A stretch of DNA of 64,000 nt, from NCBI GenBank assembly GCA_022606425.2, contig JAHDVF020001039.1, positions 105,302 through 169,301 of the forward strand, written 5' to 3'. Positions 11,298-23,868 of the stretch are shown one piece after another (the first letter of the stretch is position 1; each line of letters opens with the position of its first letter). The notes under the pieces were generated by a model. That model saw only the letters and a list, made by a program, of their open reading frames with translations, made no database searches and was not told the origin of the DNA. The stretch is from Lepidostoma basale. Lineage: Eukaryota > Arthropoda > Insecta > Trichoptera > Lepidostomatidae. The position numbers and the translations under genes were made by a program.

Positions 11298-11770
11298 ATG
11301 TACTAACTAACTAACTAACTAACTAACCATCACGCCATTTCCCCGGAGGGGTAGGCAGAGAGGATGGATCGCCACAATACTCTGTCCTGGCATACCTCTC
11401 GGGCTTCCTCTACATTCATACATCGTACCATGCACGCACGTCGATTATTCCGACTTCGAATGTGACCGCCTTTTAGTAATTGATTAATTTGGTCACGCCA
11501 TGTTTTCCTCGGTCGTCCTTGGCTTCTTTTTCCACTCAACGCTGCTTGTGTACAATTTTTTAACCATTCTACTCTCATCCATTCGTTCCATATGTCCAAA
11601 CCATCTCAGGGATCCTTTTTTAATTTTATCCATGATGCAGTCATCTGCCTTACATTTCTCTCTTATTTCATCGTTCGGTATTCTATCATAAAACGATTTC
11701 CCGCACATTCTTCTTAGTGATCTCATTTCTACGGCGTTTATCCTGCTTTCATCCTTCTTTTGCCAGCTCC
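11298..11770 (-). mobile_element. LINE-A 3' fragment with (GTTA)n tail
   Basis: On the minus strand, MRSLRRMCGKSFYDRI, GSLRWFGHMERMDESRMVKK and KTWRDQINQLLKGGH run nearly open to SAYPSGEMA, then GTTAGTTAGTTA. It belongs to the same family as 48090-49462 but is a diverged subfamily. Confidence 0.85.
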
Positions 11771-12663
11771 AAGCTTCACTTGTATTATGTACGAAAAAAA
11801 AATTCCACAGCGCATTACCTTATCGATGTTAGGATCCGGAAAATCATGTTTGGGATCGAATTTTACATCCGTCTTAATTTTTTCTGGAACACAGTGCATT
11901 TTATTTTAATATATATACTTGTCTAAATGAATTTCGCATTACCATCACATTTAACAAACACACAACTTTCACTCCATCAACTTATCGACTACCGTTATAA
12001 ATTTGAAACGGAATTATCTGTTAGCTTTTTTTCTATCGTTTTGACAAGCTTGTACCCCATATTTTTTTGTACGAAAATAATAATAACTTTACTGTTTACT
12101 ATCTTATCAAAAAGAGTTTCTTTACATGGGTAAAGATAAGAACTATCCTGCTTGAACAAATATTAAAATAAATTTTGACTAGATCCACCAGTCAAAAATA
12201 TTAAAGGAATGTTTTCAACTTTTAATTTGCTCAGGGCACGTACTCTGCGACTAGTCTAGAAATTATAGATAATGGCAAGAAAATTAAAATGGTTTTGGCC
12301 CATGGAACGTACTGGAGTAATCAGTATGACCCTAAAAGGCTGTAAAGTTCAGAGACCCCTGCTCCAGATGAAGAAAGAGGATGTGCGCCTGGTCATAGAG
12401 ATGACCGAAATCTTTCACTTGTTTACTCTAGGTATCTTCTTAAAATAAATATGTGCTACTCATATTTTTCTATGGTACGGAAACATGGATCTTGACAAAA
12501 GCTATGACCATAAAACTGAATAACTTTAAAATGTGGATGTATTGTAGAATGTTAATATCATGGACAGAAAGAGTCATGAACGAAGAAGTACTACAATAAA
12601 TTATTCTGACCATAAAGTGCAGAAAACTAGGCATGTTATGAGAAATGAGAAATACAAAGTGAT

Positions 12664-13373
12664 CTTCTTCTTATTATTATTATTAGTGTAGGCCTAGTGG
12701 CCTGTTTCTTAAGAGGAATTGGCCTCCTGCGAAGTCGACTCGCAGCTGTCGATCCATCTCTTTGGTGGTCTACCCGGGGGTCGTCTACCTTGGGGCTGGC
12801 CGTGTAACACAATGAAGGGGAGTCTGGATGGATCCATTCTCCTCATGTGTGCATACCAGTATCTTCTCCTTTGCCTTCCCTACCTAACGACATCCTCGAC
12901 CGCGCATATCTCCCTTATCCTCTCTTGCACTGCCAGATATATCGCCTCTTTGCAAGAATAATGTGTTATCTAGAAAAATTTAAAAATGAAACAAGATACC
13001 CGTCTGAAAGAGACAACGTGACAACACAATATACCACTGTTGTGTTGTCTCTTTCGCTCATAAATTCTCTGTTTTTCACTTTAAAAATACCATGTTTTTG
13101 TAGAAAATAATGTTGAAAACGGAGGATTTGATTTTCGTAATGTCACGTTATTCTTGCAAAGAGGCGATATATCTGAGCGTCCTTGTTTCTGACACTCTGA
13201 GCACATTTTTTTGTGATTGTGGTGTCTGCCCTGCACTCGATCCTATATGTCATGATAGGTCGCACACAAGTGTTATGATTCTCACTTTGCTGCTGATCTT
13301 CATGTCAGGGTTTTTCAAAATTGAATTCTTCAAGCGTCCTGAAATGACCGCAGCCTTGTTTATTTCCCCTATA
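12664..13373 (-). mobile_element. LINE family B insertion with 11-bp target duplication
   Basis: The 3' tail (AATAATAAGAAG on the minus strand) lies at 12664-12685. The body reads toward higher coordinates on the minus strand and resembles 29581-30075. TACAAAGTGAT flanks it on both sides, at 12653-12663 and 13374-13384. It is interrupted by a palindromic element at 12935-13174. Confidence 0.85.
12935..13174. mobile_element. Palindromic MITE inside LINE B
   Basis: Inverted ends AGATATATCGCCTCTTTGCA at 12935 and its complement ending at 13174, about 30 bp each. An inner inverted pair lies at 13012-13056 (AAGAGACAAC / GTTGTCTCTT). No coding. Confidence 0.75.
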
Positions 13374-14103
13374 TACAAAGTGATGCTACTGATTATCCAA
13401 GGTAAAATTAACGGAAATGTGGATATATCATAGAATATTTAAAATATCATGGGCATAGAGAGTTACGAACGAGGACGTACTGTAGCGAATGAAGAAAGAA
13501 AAATAATTTGTCAAGACCATAAAGCGCAGGAAACTGGAATACTTCAAACACATAATGAGAAACGATAAATACAAAGTGCTGCAACTGATTATCCAAAGTA
13601 AAAATTAACGGAAAACGAATTGTTGGGAGAAAAAGAAAATCCTGGCTAAAAAACCTTGGAGAATGGTTCAGTCGCAGCACAACATCCACGTTCAGAGCTG
13701 ATGTAAAAATAGCCATGATGTTGTCCAACCTTCGATAGGAGAAGAATGCCCACCGCTTACCCGAGGCTGTTATAAGCTGCCTCTCGTTAGCCTCGCTCAT
13801 TCTCTTTTAGCCAACTATGTGCACTTTAAAAGTAACTTTGTACACAGATGAATAGCACCAATATATATTTGTATATAGCATAGTTTTTTTTTTAAGAGGT
13901 TTGGTATTTAAACTTGCAACATTGATTCTACAGACTGTCAATTTGACAGTTGACAGTTGATTTGTAGTCAGTATGTTTTGCCATTTCATCCGGTTGCTCA
14001 ATTAAGGTGTCAAAAATTGGACTTCACGATTGTGCTTCATTCGAGCTAGCCGTGGCGCTCATATGCCTGAAATCATATTTAAACAATAATGACATAAAAT
14101 TAT

Positions 14104-14310
14104 CTATTAAATAAAGCCAATATCATAGATATTAAAATAATTTAAATGAATTTTTTTTTTTCATTTTGAAATTGTATACCTCTAAAAAAAACACCCTTTA
14201 AATAACAATGTGTATAAGGGTGTTTTTGTTAGAGGTATACAAATTCAAAATGAAAAAAAAAAACACATTAAAATAATGTTAATGTCTATGATATTGGCTT
14301 TATTTAATAG
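14104..14310. repeat. Long palindrome, ~95-bp arms
   Basis: The left arm, starting CTATTAAATAAAGCCAATAT, is complementary to the right arm, ending ATATTGGCTTTATTTAATAG. The loop is about 17 bp, with a few mismatches near an A/T run. Likely a foldback MITE. Confidence 0.85.
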
Positions 14311-15728
14311 AATTACTTTTTAAAAATTGTGTGGAAAGAAGCCACTACAAAGAGCTGTGATGAATTAATCTTAATAAAATCTGAATCACAAAAATGAAAC
14401 TGTTTTCTATTTTCCACAAACTTTTTATTTAGGACATCAAACCTAACACATATTAATAAAAAAAAGGCAATGTAAAAATATATAATAGTTCATTAATTTC
14501 AGGTGTACCTTTTGACATGCCCAATTCATAATATTTAATAAATATTTAATCTTATGTTTCAAGGAAAAAAAGTATCACTAAAACATCAAAGGATACACCT
14601 GTTACAATAAAATATTGTCACATAATTCTTGTAAGTAATGAGATGGATTAGTACCCTGGAAGATATAGAAGGCAAATCACACATAACAATTGAACACAAG
14701 TTAGCTACAATATTGATATATGTGTAATATATGTTAGTAAATATTATAGAATAAGTACAATTAAATGCAAAGAAATGTAACTAATATAAGTAACTTTGTA
14801 CACAGATGAATAGCACCAATACATATTGTAGTATAAAGTGTTTGTTAACCCCTAGGGTACGACCAACTACAATGGTAGTGCGAGAAAAATTTGCCTTCGG
14901 TACGACCAACTACAATCGTAGTGTGAATATTATTCACTTTTGTCCTCGTGTATTTCGTTAATTTGACAGTAAAGATCTACAAAAAAAGGATCATATCCTA
15001 AAGTAAAGGTTTAACTACAATACCCTTTTATCAGAAATTATTTTTTACTAACAGACGATTTTTAATTATTTTTTTTGTGGCACGTATCTATTCTTAAGTT
15101 CGAGTACGCTGCGGCCATACCCACACAGTCGCAATCATCCTATCGCTGTGTGGTGTCGTTTGCCGCGTCGCCCGTCGATATACGATATCCCTTGCGTGTG
15201 TTTGTTATTTTAGAGTGTCCTTGTTTTATGCGTCACTCGGAATTGTTAGAAGAAAGAACACAGTTGTTTTGTTTTATTTTGTAAATATTTACATTAGCCC
15301 AATGATTCTATCTGATTTCTAATTTTGTTTATGTTCATAACCCAAGTGAAATGACATTTAGTTGTTACGCATCATTTTGTGTTTTTGGGAACTTTTATTC
15401 ATAATTATTTTATTTTTAAGCCTTAAAAATGAATGAGGAAAATATTGAAAACAATTTTCGCTAGATTGCGATTCAGATTTATCCATTAGCGATGAAGAAG
15501 ATTATGTTCCAGAAAATTTGGAGATGAACCGTCGGAAAACAGTGACGGGGAAAAGATTTATACAATTTTCAAATATTGGAAGAACATCCCCTCAATAAAA
15601 TAAATTTCACAAATTTTTCGCCCACTTGGGTAGACGGTATTAACTTCCAACCAGATGTACATGATATACTTAGGAAATTGAAAATAACTTTGTTTAATCC
15701 ACTAATTATTAAAAACAATAATAAAAAA

Positions 15729-15760
15729 ACACGACATGTTTCGGATATCTCTATCTTCAG
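15729..15760 (-). ncRNA. Hammerhead-like ribozyme motif
   Basis: On the minus strand CTGAAGA, then a short AT-rich stem region, then GAAACATGTC. The first block fits the hammerhead core CUGANGA, and ACATGT is a self-complementary helix III ending before a C cleavage position. Stem II pairing is weak. Confidence 0.4.
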
Positions 15761-16160
15761 ATGTAAAAATATAATAAAAACTAAACAAATAATGATTAAT
15801 ATAAAAACGCATTTAAAATTCGATACAATAATTCAAACATAAAAATTAACCCGGGCTATTTGTTATTAGTACTAATAATTATATTTTTATCAGTAAGAAC
15901 TAATCATTTATTAATTTTTATATAAATTATGTTTTTTCAAATGTATGTTTTTTCTAAATTACATTTTTATATATATTTTTATATTATCGTCTTGTATTAT
16001 TATTAGTTAATATTATTTATGGTTATGATAAAAAAAATGATTAGTACTTATAACAAATAGCCCAGGTTAATTTTTAAATTTGAATTATTGAATCAAATTT
16101 TAAATGCGTTTTTATATTAGTCTTTCTTTGTTTAGTTTTTTTATATTTTTACAATAGATG
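15757..16160. repeat. Foldback element inside the piggyBac relic
   Basis: Long inverted arms: TAAAAACGCATTTAAAAT and AACCCGGGCTATTTGTTAT on the left have complements on the right (ATAACAAATAGCCCAGGTTAA, then ATTTTAAATGCG). Arms are about 150 bp, ~90% alike by eye. Internal TTAA sites at the GGGCTATT blocks suggest it may itself contain a piggyBac-type MITE. Confidence 0.65.
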
Positions 16161-16987
16161 TTCAATAAGATGAACATAATTTTAATGAACAATCTGGGTT
16201 AAGAGATTATGAATTCATCAATGTAGAGATTCGCGAAGTTGATTATTTCGAGTTATTCTTGAAATGACGGATTGTGAACAATATTAAAATTGAAACGAAT
16301 AGGTACTACAATATTATTAAATCAAAAAAGGTTCTAGCTCCTAATTCGGTATTACACAAATGGAAAGATGTTGACGCTAAGGAGATTCCTCCATACAATC
16401 GTGTGGTCACCTAATCGACGTTGATAAGGTACTGTGTTCAGCGTAGTGTGAGTGTATGTGTGCCCGGCCGAATATTTTTCAGAGTACTATTAGAAAAATC
16501 GTCATAATTAGTGTGTTAACACAATGAAGGACAAAACTTGAGAAGTTTGTTTATAAAAATATATTCTTAATGTGAGATAAAGAATTTTTACGATCGGACA
16601 ATGAATAAAGATTCTGTGAGTGTTTATTTTATGAAGAGCGTCATTTTGATGGTAATTCTGAACTTTAATTTCATCTAACACGTAAATAACAAAACAAAAG
16701 TATTATATTTATGATAAAATCACAATCTACTAACATTTAGTAATATGATAGAATTTTATTCATAATTTTAAATCAGTTTGGTGAAACACGGCGAGGCCAA
16801 ACGCACAATGACACAATTTCAAAAATTAGCGCCGTACCAGAAAGCCAATTCGTGCAAAACGTTCCCGGCGCCTAAGGGTTAATATTTTAACTTCACAGCT
16901 GAGGAAAGTAACTCCGTCTGGACATAATTTGCATCCGCATTTAATAACTCCTCTCAGTATTTATAATGTTCATGAGGATATGAAATG

Positions 16988-17239
16988 AATCGTGTTTTTC
17001 AGAAGTAGCACACATCCAGTAACCTCAAATTTACAGGACGGACAAAAAACTGTCTGGTACAAAATTTTCCTACAATATATATATTTTTTTCAATACACAT
17101 TTGTCATAGGGAGTAAAATAGACAAATGTGTATTGAAAAAAATATATATATTGTAGGAACATTTTGTACCAGACAGTTTTTTGGCCGTCCTGTAAAGTTG
17201 AGGTTACTGGATGTGTGCTACTTCTGAAAAACACGATTC
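16988..17239. repeat. Near-perfect palindrome, ~118-bp arms
   Basis: Arms 16988-17105 and 17121-17239 are complementary with few mismatches around a 15-bp loop. AATCGTGTTTTTCAGAAGTA starts the left arm. No coding. It would form a very stable hairpin if transcribed. Confidence 0.9.
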
Positions 17240-17524
17240 AAATGGAAGCATATGGAGTGAGATTGATGACAAATAGACAATGATTGTAATTAACATATAT
17301 ACTAGTAGGATATTACACAAACATGCAAAACAGAAAATATGTTAAATATATCAAGACAAAGCTTTAGGAAAACATTCCACAACCATAATATCGTAATTAT
17401 TAAATGATGTGCAATTGTTTCAATGCAAATTATACATTTTAGATTTACTAATATTTATTTAATATAAATGTGAATAATAAGTTACTAATATATTTGATTA
17501 TACAATATTCAAACTAAGCAGAAA

Positions 17525-17625
17525 TAGCTCATTATTATTATGAAGGAATTGGGTTGTGTCCAGGTTTGAACCCATGTCCCCTGGATCAGAAGGCAAGAGT
17601 TCTGTCCCCTAGACCACCACTCAAA
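17525..17625 (-). mobile_element. tRNA-derived SINE fragment
   Basis: Second copy of the SINE at 10230-10345: A-box-like TGGTCTAGGGG, B-box-like GGTTCAAACC, then the same CTGGACACAACC body and ATAATGAGCTATTTCTGC. Confidence 0.7.
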
Positions 17626-17821
17626 CATTTTAGGTTTCAAGCTTTAGCACAAAAAAAAAAAAAATAAACATACACTTTATTTCGGGTTGCCATACTTCAA
17701 CTAGAATTTATTTAAATTATTAATTCGCAATTCTAAATCTTCTATGCATTTTCATTTCTGTGCATTATTCAAACAAACAGATGATTAAACATAACATGTT
17801 TAAGGAAAGTAAAGGGTTTTA

Positions 17822-18144
17822 TTAACCTGTTAACCGGGTGGTCCCCTCTCTAAATATGCAACGTACGAGTGTGCGCTTTTTCATAAAGACGCATTATTAA
17901 GTCACATATAACACATTTAATTTATAACTATTCAAAAATATTAATCCATGTTACCATTAATTAACCGACGCTAAAATAAATATTTTATTTTATTTTATAT
18001 ATGTATAAAAAACGCCCACATAGAGATATTGGTGAATAAGAAATTAGCCCACATATATTTTGAAGATGTATAAAAACGTCTTACCCGTAGTCATCACTGT
18101 GTACTTTAGACGTGTATATACGTCCCGCTCGGTAAACAGGTTAA
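17822..18144. mobile_element. TTAA-bounded piggyBac-like MITE
   Basis: TTAA at 17822-17825 and 18141-18144. Inverted ends read CCTGTTAACCGGGTGGTCCC and CCTGTTTACCGAGCGGGACG. 323 bp, no coding. Confidence 0.75.
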
Positions 18145-18440
18145 TATACTTTCAAGTGACATGCTGATATCAAATATATAATATTTTAGTATAAAAAAAT
18201 ACATACTTTTACACTATTGTCCCTGATTACCAATAATAAAATATTATTATTAGAAATAATAAATATATAATGCGAAAAAATATCATATTTGAAACAGTAA
18301 AAAATTGAACCAAATAAATCTGTACATGAGAACCAGAGACTTAGGTGATTTTTTTTACCAATTGAGTTATGATGGTTATGTCAGGTTTTTATCATGTTAC
18401 TATTCCGTCCAGGTCAATTGTTTGTCTAAACAGTTACTAC

Positions 18441-18766
18441 TTAACCGCCCTACCTTTGGGTTATTTTTCAAAAAGCAGGTAAAAAATCATTGGGTTTTTT
18501 ATAAGATTTCTCAATAACAATACTTATTTACAATGTACCAGAAAATCACGAACATATCCGTAAACTTCGACTGACCTCGAAATACTAAACTCGCTGTATA
18601 ACGTATTCATATGCGTAGGGCGAGTAGGAACAATTTGACGTATCACGAACGTTTCTGTGATTGCGGGTATACTTGTTTGTACCTGGACGTACGGGATACG
18701 GCTTGTTGTGTTCGGGTGATAACATTGCTGACGTATCACGTACGTTCGTATAGGTAGGGCGGTTAA
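18441..18766. mobile_element. TTAA-bounded piggyBac-like MITE, second family
   Basis: TTAA at 18441-18444 and 18763-18766. Inverted ends CCGCCCTACCT on both sides, with ACGTATCACG repeats internally. The minus-strand open stretch inside is not a gene. Confidence 0.8.
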
Positions 18767-18779
18767 TACACTGTTAATT

Positions 18780-19665
18780 AGATATACTATTTTTTATACG
18801 GGATACTATGTCGATGATAACAAAAAACACAACTCATTAAGGACAATAAATCACTTAAGACTTTATGGCTCCAGGTATAAAAATGTAAATAAATATCTTT
18901 TATATTACAAAATAGTAAATAAATATATAAAACAAGCTAAAAATGTAAGATATTAAAACTAACTTAAAAGTAAAAAAAAAAAAAAAACAATACATGTAAA
19001 TATAGAAATTGTAAATGGAAGAATTAAAATCAAAGAGTTTGTTCATAAAATTGCACATAATAAATCTCAAAGCCTTACTTGCAGTTGTTTGAAGTCGAAT
19101 TTCAAAGATTTGTTTAAACTAAAAAATGTGAGAAATCTTATATTATTTCTTATACAAATTTTAATCTTAGGAATCAAAAACAAATTATTATATTCCTGGA
19201 CCACATTTTTATATATATTAGACGTGACATGTGGTGTACGTTAACACACTTTGCAGTAGAACTGAAGTCAAGCCATAAAAAAATATATATAATTTTAAAC
19301 TATTAGTAAATTCTTAAATATAATGCAGTGTTGGTAATCAAATCATCACTTGCTTTTTTATCAAAAAAATAGTATTTGTATTATGTTTATATATTATATG
19401 AGTTGTATATCTTTGTACATATAAGATTTTGGTCGATTTTGACTTGGAATAATTAACAGAAATTTTAAAGGACTTATACAAATAAATAAAAATATTTAAC
19501 AAGGTTTTAACTACTGTTTATATTTCCCGTGTGGAATTTTATCAAGATTGCAAGAGTGATTAAAGTGATAAAATACAATTTTATTTTTAAAAAAATTTAA
19601 CAATTTAAATTGAAAACAAAACACAACAATTAAATATTTGTTTCAATAACACATTATTATTATTA
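18780..19665. other. AT-rich intergenic DNA, nothing recognised
   Basis: Between the two anoctamin paralogues. Only homopolymer and dinucleotide runs are visible. Confidence 0.5.
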
Positions 19666-19670
19666 TTATT

Positions 19671-19790
19671 TTAAACTACCGCTCGCTTTTCATCAAGGCG
19701 GAGCTTCATCAGGGTAACAAAACAAACAGTTTGTTCAGATGAAGCTTTGCTTAGAGCAAAACCTGTCAGTAGTTTTAAAAAACCAATAAA
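19671..19790. ncRNA. Inverted pair of degenerate hammerhead-like motifs
   Basis: On the minus strand (19715-19671) CCCTGATGA, then AGCTCC, then a degraded GAAA region, then GGTAGTTTAA. On the plus strand (19736-19775) CAGATGAAGCTTTGCTTAGA, then GCAAAAC and TAGTTTTAAA. This is the same family as 32113-32220. The core residues are decayed here. Confidence 0.35.
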
Positions 19791-20139
19791 ACGGGGTTCA
19801 AATAAATATTTGAGTGTTTCGTTTATTTCTTAAAATGACACACCACAAATTAAGTGCTCAATATAAAAGTACACAAATTAATACTATTGTATTCTGATTG
19901 AAAACAACAAAATATAGAGTTTTTAAACAAATATAATTATTCTTTAGTAGATCAGTACAATGAGATGGTAATGGTACTTATGTATAACCAATTACATCCA
20001 TATTTTGAATAACTATAAAAAAAGAACGGAACATAAGATCAGAAAACAGTTTTTTTTTATGAAACATATTTTAAAACTGTTAAATTAAATAACTTTGTTT
20101 TTGTATCACAATATATTTTTATGAAGAAGAAGTTTTATT

Positions 20140-20365
20140 TACAAAATGTAATTTAATTTCCAATGTTTTTAAATATTTCCGATATGTAGATGACATTTTT
20201 TGCATATGGATAGGCACTGATCGCCAACTAAATGTATTTAATATTTTTTTTAATTCTCTTCATAAAAACATAAAATTGACTACCAAATTGGATACAAACA
20301 AATGCCTTAACTTTTTAGACCTTTCAATTACCATAAAAATTTGACATTTGATATATTATTGTAAC
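20140..20365 (+). pseudogene. Penelope-like reverse transcriptase fragment
   Basis: The translation contains FRYVDDIFCIWIG, then KLTTKLDTNKCLNFLDLSIT. That is the YVDD catalytic block and downstream FLDL motif of Penelope-like retroelements. It ends in a stop and is immediately followed by a hammerhead-like motif. Confidence 0.75.
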
Positions 20366-20366
20366 A

Positions 20367-20403
20367 CTTGATGATGTCAACATAGGTTGATGAAACAGCT
20401 GTC
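20367..20403 (+). ncRNA. Hammerhead-like ribozyme motif downstream of Penelope RT
   Basis: CTTGATGATGTCAACATAGG, then TTGAT, then GAAACAGCTGTC. Stem II pairs GTCAAC with GTTGAT. Helix III is the self-complementary ACAGCTGT followed by C. The core U4 region is altered (CTTGATGA instead of CTGATGA). Confidence 0.45.
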
Positions 20404-20409
20404 CCGTAA

Positions 20410-21817
20410 AATAAAATACAATTGTGATACAACAACAAAGTTATTTAATTTAACAGTTTTAAAATTTTAAGGTATCATAGTGTTTCGGCCAAAACAATGG
20501 ACTATTTAAAAATATTTTAGTTGCTTTATTGTATTTTACCTCTTTAATTCACCATTATAGAGGGTAATTTACAAAGCCATTTATAAAGTTATTATCAGAG
20601 TATAATATGTTATGTAAATGTATAATGAGAGAAAAAAGTTTAAGTCACCATTGACTCGCAATGAAATAATATTTAATTTATGAATATCACGATAAAATGA
20701 AACAAATTAGTTTTTCATTACAATTTACCAGGTACCCAGAACCCTGTTTAACAGCAAAAACAAAATAATTTCCTAAGATATCATACAATCACCACAAAAT
20801 AGCAAAAAGCTACATATCGTCAATATACTGGCAAAAAACAAATTTTGGTCAAATCCTTGTGGGAAAACTTCCAGTCACTAAAAGTGTTTTGCCAGCACCA
20901 AAATTCCAATTTACAATGGATTTCCACAGTGTTAACGCCTTAACTTTCAATAAATTGAACTAAATTAATTTTGTTAAGCCAAATAATAGTGGACAATAAA
21001 TTCTATCGATTGGCATTAATTCAAAATAGTATTTTTTTACTTATCTTTTGCTAGTACACAGATGATATATTTTTATACTTATATTAATTAATTTAGTAAG
21101 GATTCAAATGATTAAAAAGCTAATAGGCACATATAACAACATTCAATGAAAAATTTTACACACACATGAAAGAAAATAGTGAATTTTTTTTATAACTTTA
21201 TGAGATTAAAGAGTATCAAAATAACTTTACATTTAAAACACACATAAACATGAAAAATACAGTTTTACTGTGAGGTAATATTATTTACTTAATAAATAAA
21301 ATGCAAAATTTAAATAATATTTTAACATATATAATTTGGACTTCAGGTTAACAATCTCAAAATTAAAATAAAATTTAATTAATTTTTATTATACATAAAT
21401 ATATTAGGTCCTGAAAGACAATTTAGCACAATATTTATTCATGATTAGCATTAATAAAGTTTATTTAAAGTTTTTTCCATTTTGCAAAAAACATATATAT
21501 AAATTCCTTCTACTGACACAACATCATATAATTAATTTTATTACAATTTAATTTAAACAAGGTAATATATTTAAACAAGGTGTAAATAAATATGTAATAT
21601 TTAATAAATTTTTAATAATGAAAAATTGAATATTCTTTTGATAAGTTCTTAACAAGTATCAATCATGGCAAATTGAATAAAATGTTACATACGAGTATAA
21701 CATGATACATATTAGTAAATATATTGATAAATAGTTTATGGTAATAAGTACCATTAGTCAATAAATTATTTAGTTATAAAAAAAGCATAACAATTAAGAA
21801 TAAAACAAACAAAACAA
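20410..21817. other. AT-rich intergenic DNA, nothing recognised
   Basis: No coding remnant or repeat end could be supported in this stretch. Confidence 0.45.
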
Positions 21818-23529
21818 TTGTAGGGTAGAGGTGGCACCCTCTGACAGGTGTCCCGTGACTTTTTCAAATTTGGAACGAATGTGATTCGAAAAATCACAAA
21901 TTGTCAAGACTCTTCACATTTTCTATCCGTGGCAACATTTCGGAATTCGTCCGCAAGCGGGCCGTGGAGATACCCATTTTAAGCATTTGTGAATTTCTCA
22001 AGTACATATTTTTTATTTTGATATTGATTTGATATTTTTAACATCACTGGACACTCGAAATTTTACTACTTATTGTTATATTTGCATCAGATGTTTAATT
22101 AAAATTAATATTGATATTTTTGTGAGAAATAGTAATCAGGGAACCTCCGACAAGTGCAGGTACCTAGGACTATAGGACCTAGCTCGAAAGTTTGTTTTTC
22201 ATTACGTTAAAACTAAAAAACATCAATCAACAAGAAAAATATTAGGTTAAAGGGAAACCCTTCATTCAGTTTATGCTAACCGGAAAACACCAGTTAATGG
22301 GACTTAACAAAAGTGCCATTTAACAATTTTTCTAGAATTCTGTATCGTCAAAACAAATTCATGCCATAAGACATATAATTTGGATAGAACTGGCATTACA
22401 ACTGTACTAGATGCACCAAAAGCTATAGCTAAAAGGGGAACCCATAGTTGTTTCGACTGAGATAGTATAGTATGTCAAATTAACTCTGCTGGAAACCAAA
22501 TCCCGCCAGTCTATGTTAGCCGAGAAAAAGATTGACGACAAATATATTCATCGAGTTCTAGTTGGATTACTAGACTAAGTATCTAAAAGTGAGTGGATGA
22601 TATTGGTAATCTTTAGTAATGTACCGAGACACATTAAAAAACATAGTAATTGTATAAACGAAATTCTTATTTTACCCTTACATGATATCCTTCTCACTGC
22701 AGCCTAAATTCTTTTGAAAGTTGAATAATCTTTCTTTCTTTGATACCGCAGGCCTCCCATCACATTCAACCACTCAATCTCGTTGTTTATGGTTCCTTTA
22801 AAAGGTTTCGTAAGATTTTTAAATATCAATCCCAGGAAAAAACTATGACTTTGAAGTTGAATAATTAGAATTGAAATAAACTAAGCAGCCATTTTTACAA
22901 GCATTTTCTTCCAAAAATATCATGGAAATGTGTTCGGTATACTGGAATTTTCAGGATGCTACATTTTGGTCAAATTTAAAAAAATTGTAAGAACACAGTG
23001 ACATTTTGGAAGTCAATATTCTGTTAAATTTTTAAGGGCATTTGGATGAGTTTTCTACAAACTTCTGGTATAAATCGATTTGATTTGATGCTTCCATTTG
23101 ATGTTGTGTTAAAATAAATAACCTTCTTCAAAGCATCCTATCAGGAACCTCGAGAAGTGCGCTCAAATATCTATTGCAATATGTATTTTAAGATGTACTT
23201 AAAAATTTGTTGAATTTATATGTATACTTCAGAAAATTAAAGAAGTAAAAAAATATATTGGTGTATTTTTAGAATACTTATATGATGAATTAATGCACGT
23301 ATTGAAGGTACCCCGTGGGGTATCAGAAGTGCCCCGCTGTAGGGCACCTCCTACATTATTTATTTTTCCTTTAAAAAATATATTATTTTCCAAAAGTGTT
23401 CATTTGAATTTATTTTAAACAATTCAAATGTTCTAACAACAACCTGGCCTCTAAATTAAGGACAAAATGACTTCTAAAGCTATGCCTCTTAAAAAAAAAG
23501 AGTTGGAAGGTGCCACCTATACCTTACAA
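21818..23529. mobile_element. Unclassified 1.7-kb element with ~27-bp inverted ends
   Basis: The left end TTGTAGGGTAGAGGTGGCAC and the reverse complement of the right end (TTGTAAGGTATAGGTGGCAC) match at 18 of 20 positions. A GTGCCCCGCTGTAGGGCACC hairpin lies inside near 23330. No transposase is recognised. TA at the borders would fit a Tc1/mariner/pogo origin, which is inference. Confidence 0.6.
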
Positions 23530-23558
23530 ATTTAGTTACAAAATACAAAATAAATTAA

Positions 23559-23736
23559 TTAACCCTTTCTGGCATTATGTCGAGTCACTCTTGAAATTTT
23601 TTTCATGTGGGCTCTGTGTCGAGTGCTACTAGTTACAAAAAAAATTAAAGGGGTTTCAAATATTGTTTTATTTCAAAAATATTAATTGTTAAGTATTTAT
23701 GGATCTAAATATAATTTTAAATAATTAATGGGTTAA
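23559..23736. mobile_element. Possible TTAA-bounded MITE
   Basis: TTAA at 23559-23562 and 23733-23736 followed inward by CCC on both sides. TGTCGAGT is repeated internally. The end similarity is short. Confidence 0.3.
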
Positions 23737-23868
23737 TAGAAAAATAATCTTAAATATTGATAAATATAATAAAAACAATCAGATCTAAACATTAACGCTG
23801 AGAAAGCAAAATAGGTATATATATAATAAGAGAGCAAGGTTGAATAAAACTTAATTAATGACTTCTCA

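Larger units (their letters stand above)
12455..13745 (+). mobile_element. LINE family C, 3' fragments, split by a LINE-B insertion
   Basis: The translation shows FYGTETWILTKAMTIKLNNF, SWTERVMNEEV and the KYKV-QLIIQ region. After the insertion come RRKLEYFKHIMRN, GRKRKSWLKNLGEWFSRST and KIAMMLSNLR. Family C recurs at 32520-32890. It is interrupted at 12664-13373 by LINE B, flanked by an 11-bp duplication. After 13410 a second partial copy of the same segment follows, suggesting recombination between copies. Confidence 0.75.
14845..16882 (+). mobile_element. Defective piggyBac-like element with TTAA ends
   Basis: TTAA sites lie at 14845-14848 and 16879-16882, with ends CCCTAGGGT and its near mirror CCTAAGGG. 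A subterminal 14-mer, TACGACCAACTACA, occurs twice near the left end. Coding remnants are an acidic N-terminus (SDLSISDEEDYVPENL-like, with a frameshift) at 15429-15540. A piggyBac-like block (DYEFINVEIREVDYFELFLK, then TNRYYN) lies at 16195-16320. The catalytic core is absent. A foldback element sits in the middle (15757-16160). Confidence 0.75.

Noticed and set aside
9426..23868. First exon of anoctamin paralogue 2
   Set aside because: No minus-strand stretch resembling the acidic MSDDDDDYF start with a donor in the right phase was found; not reported.
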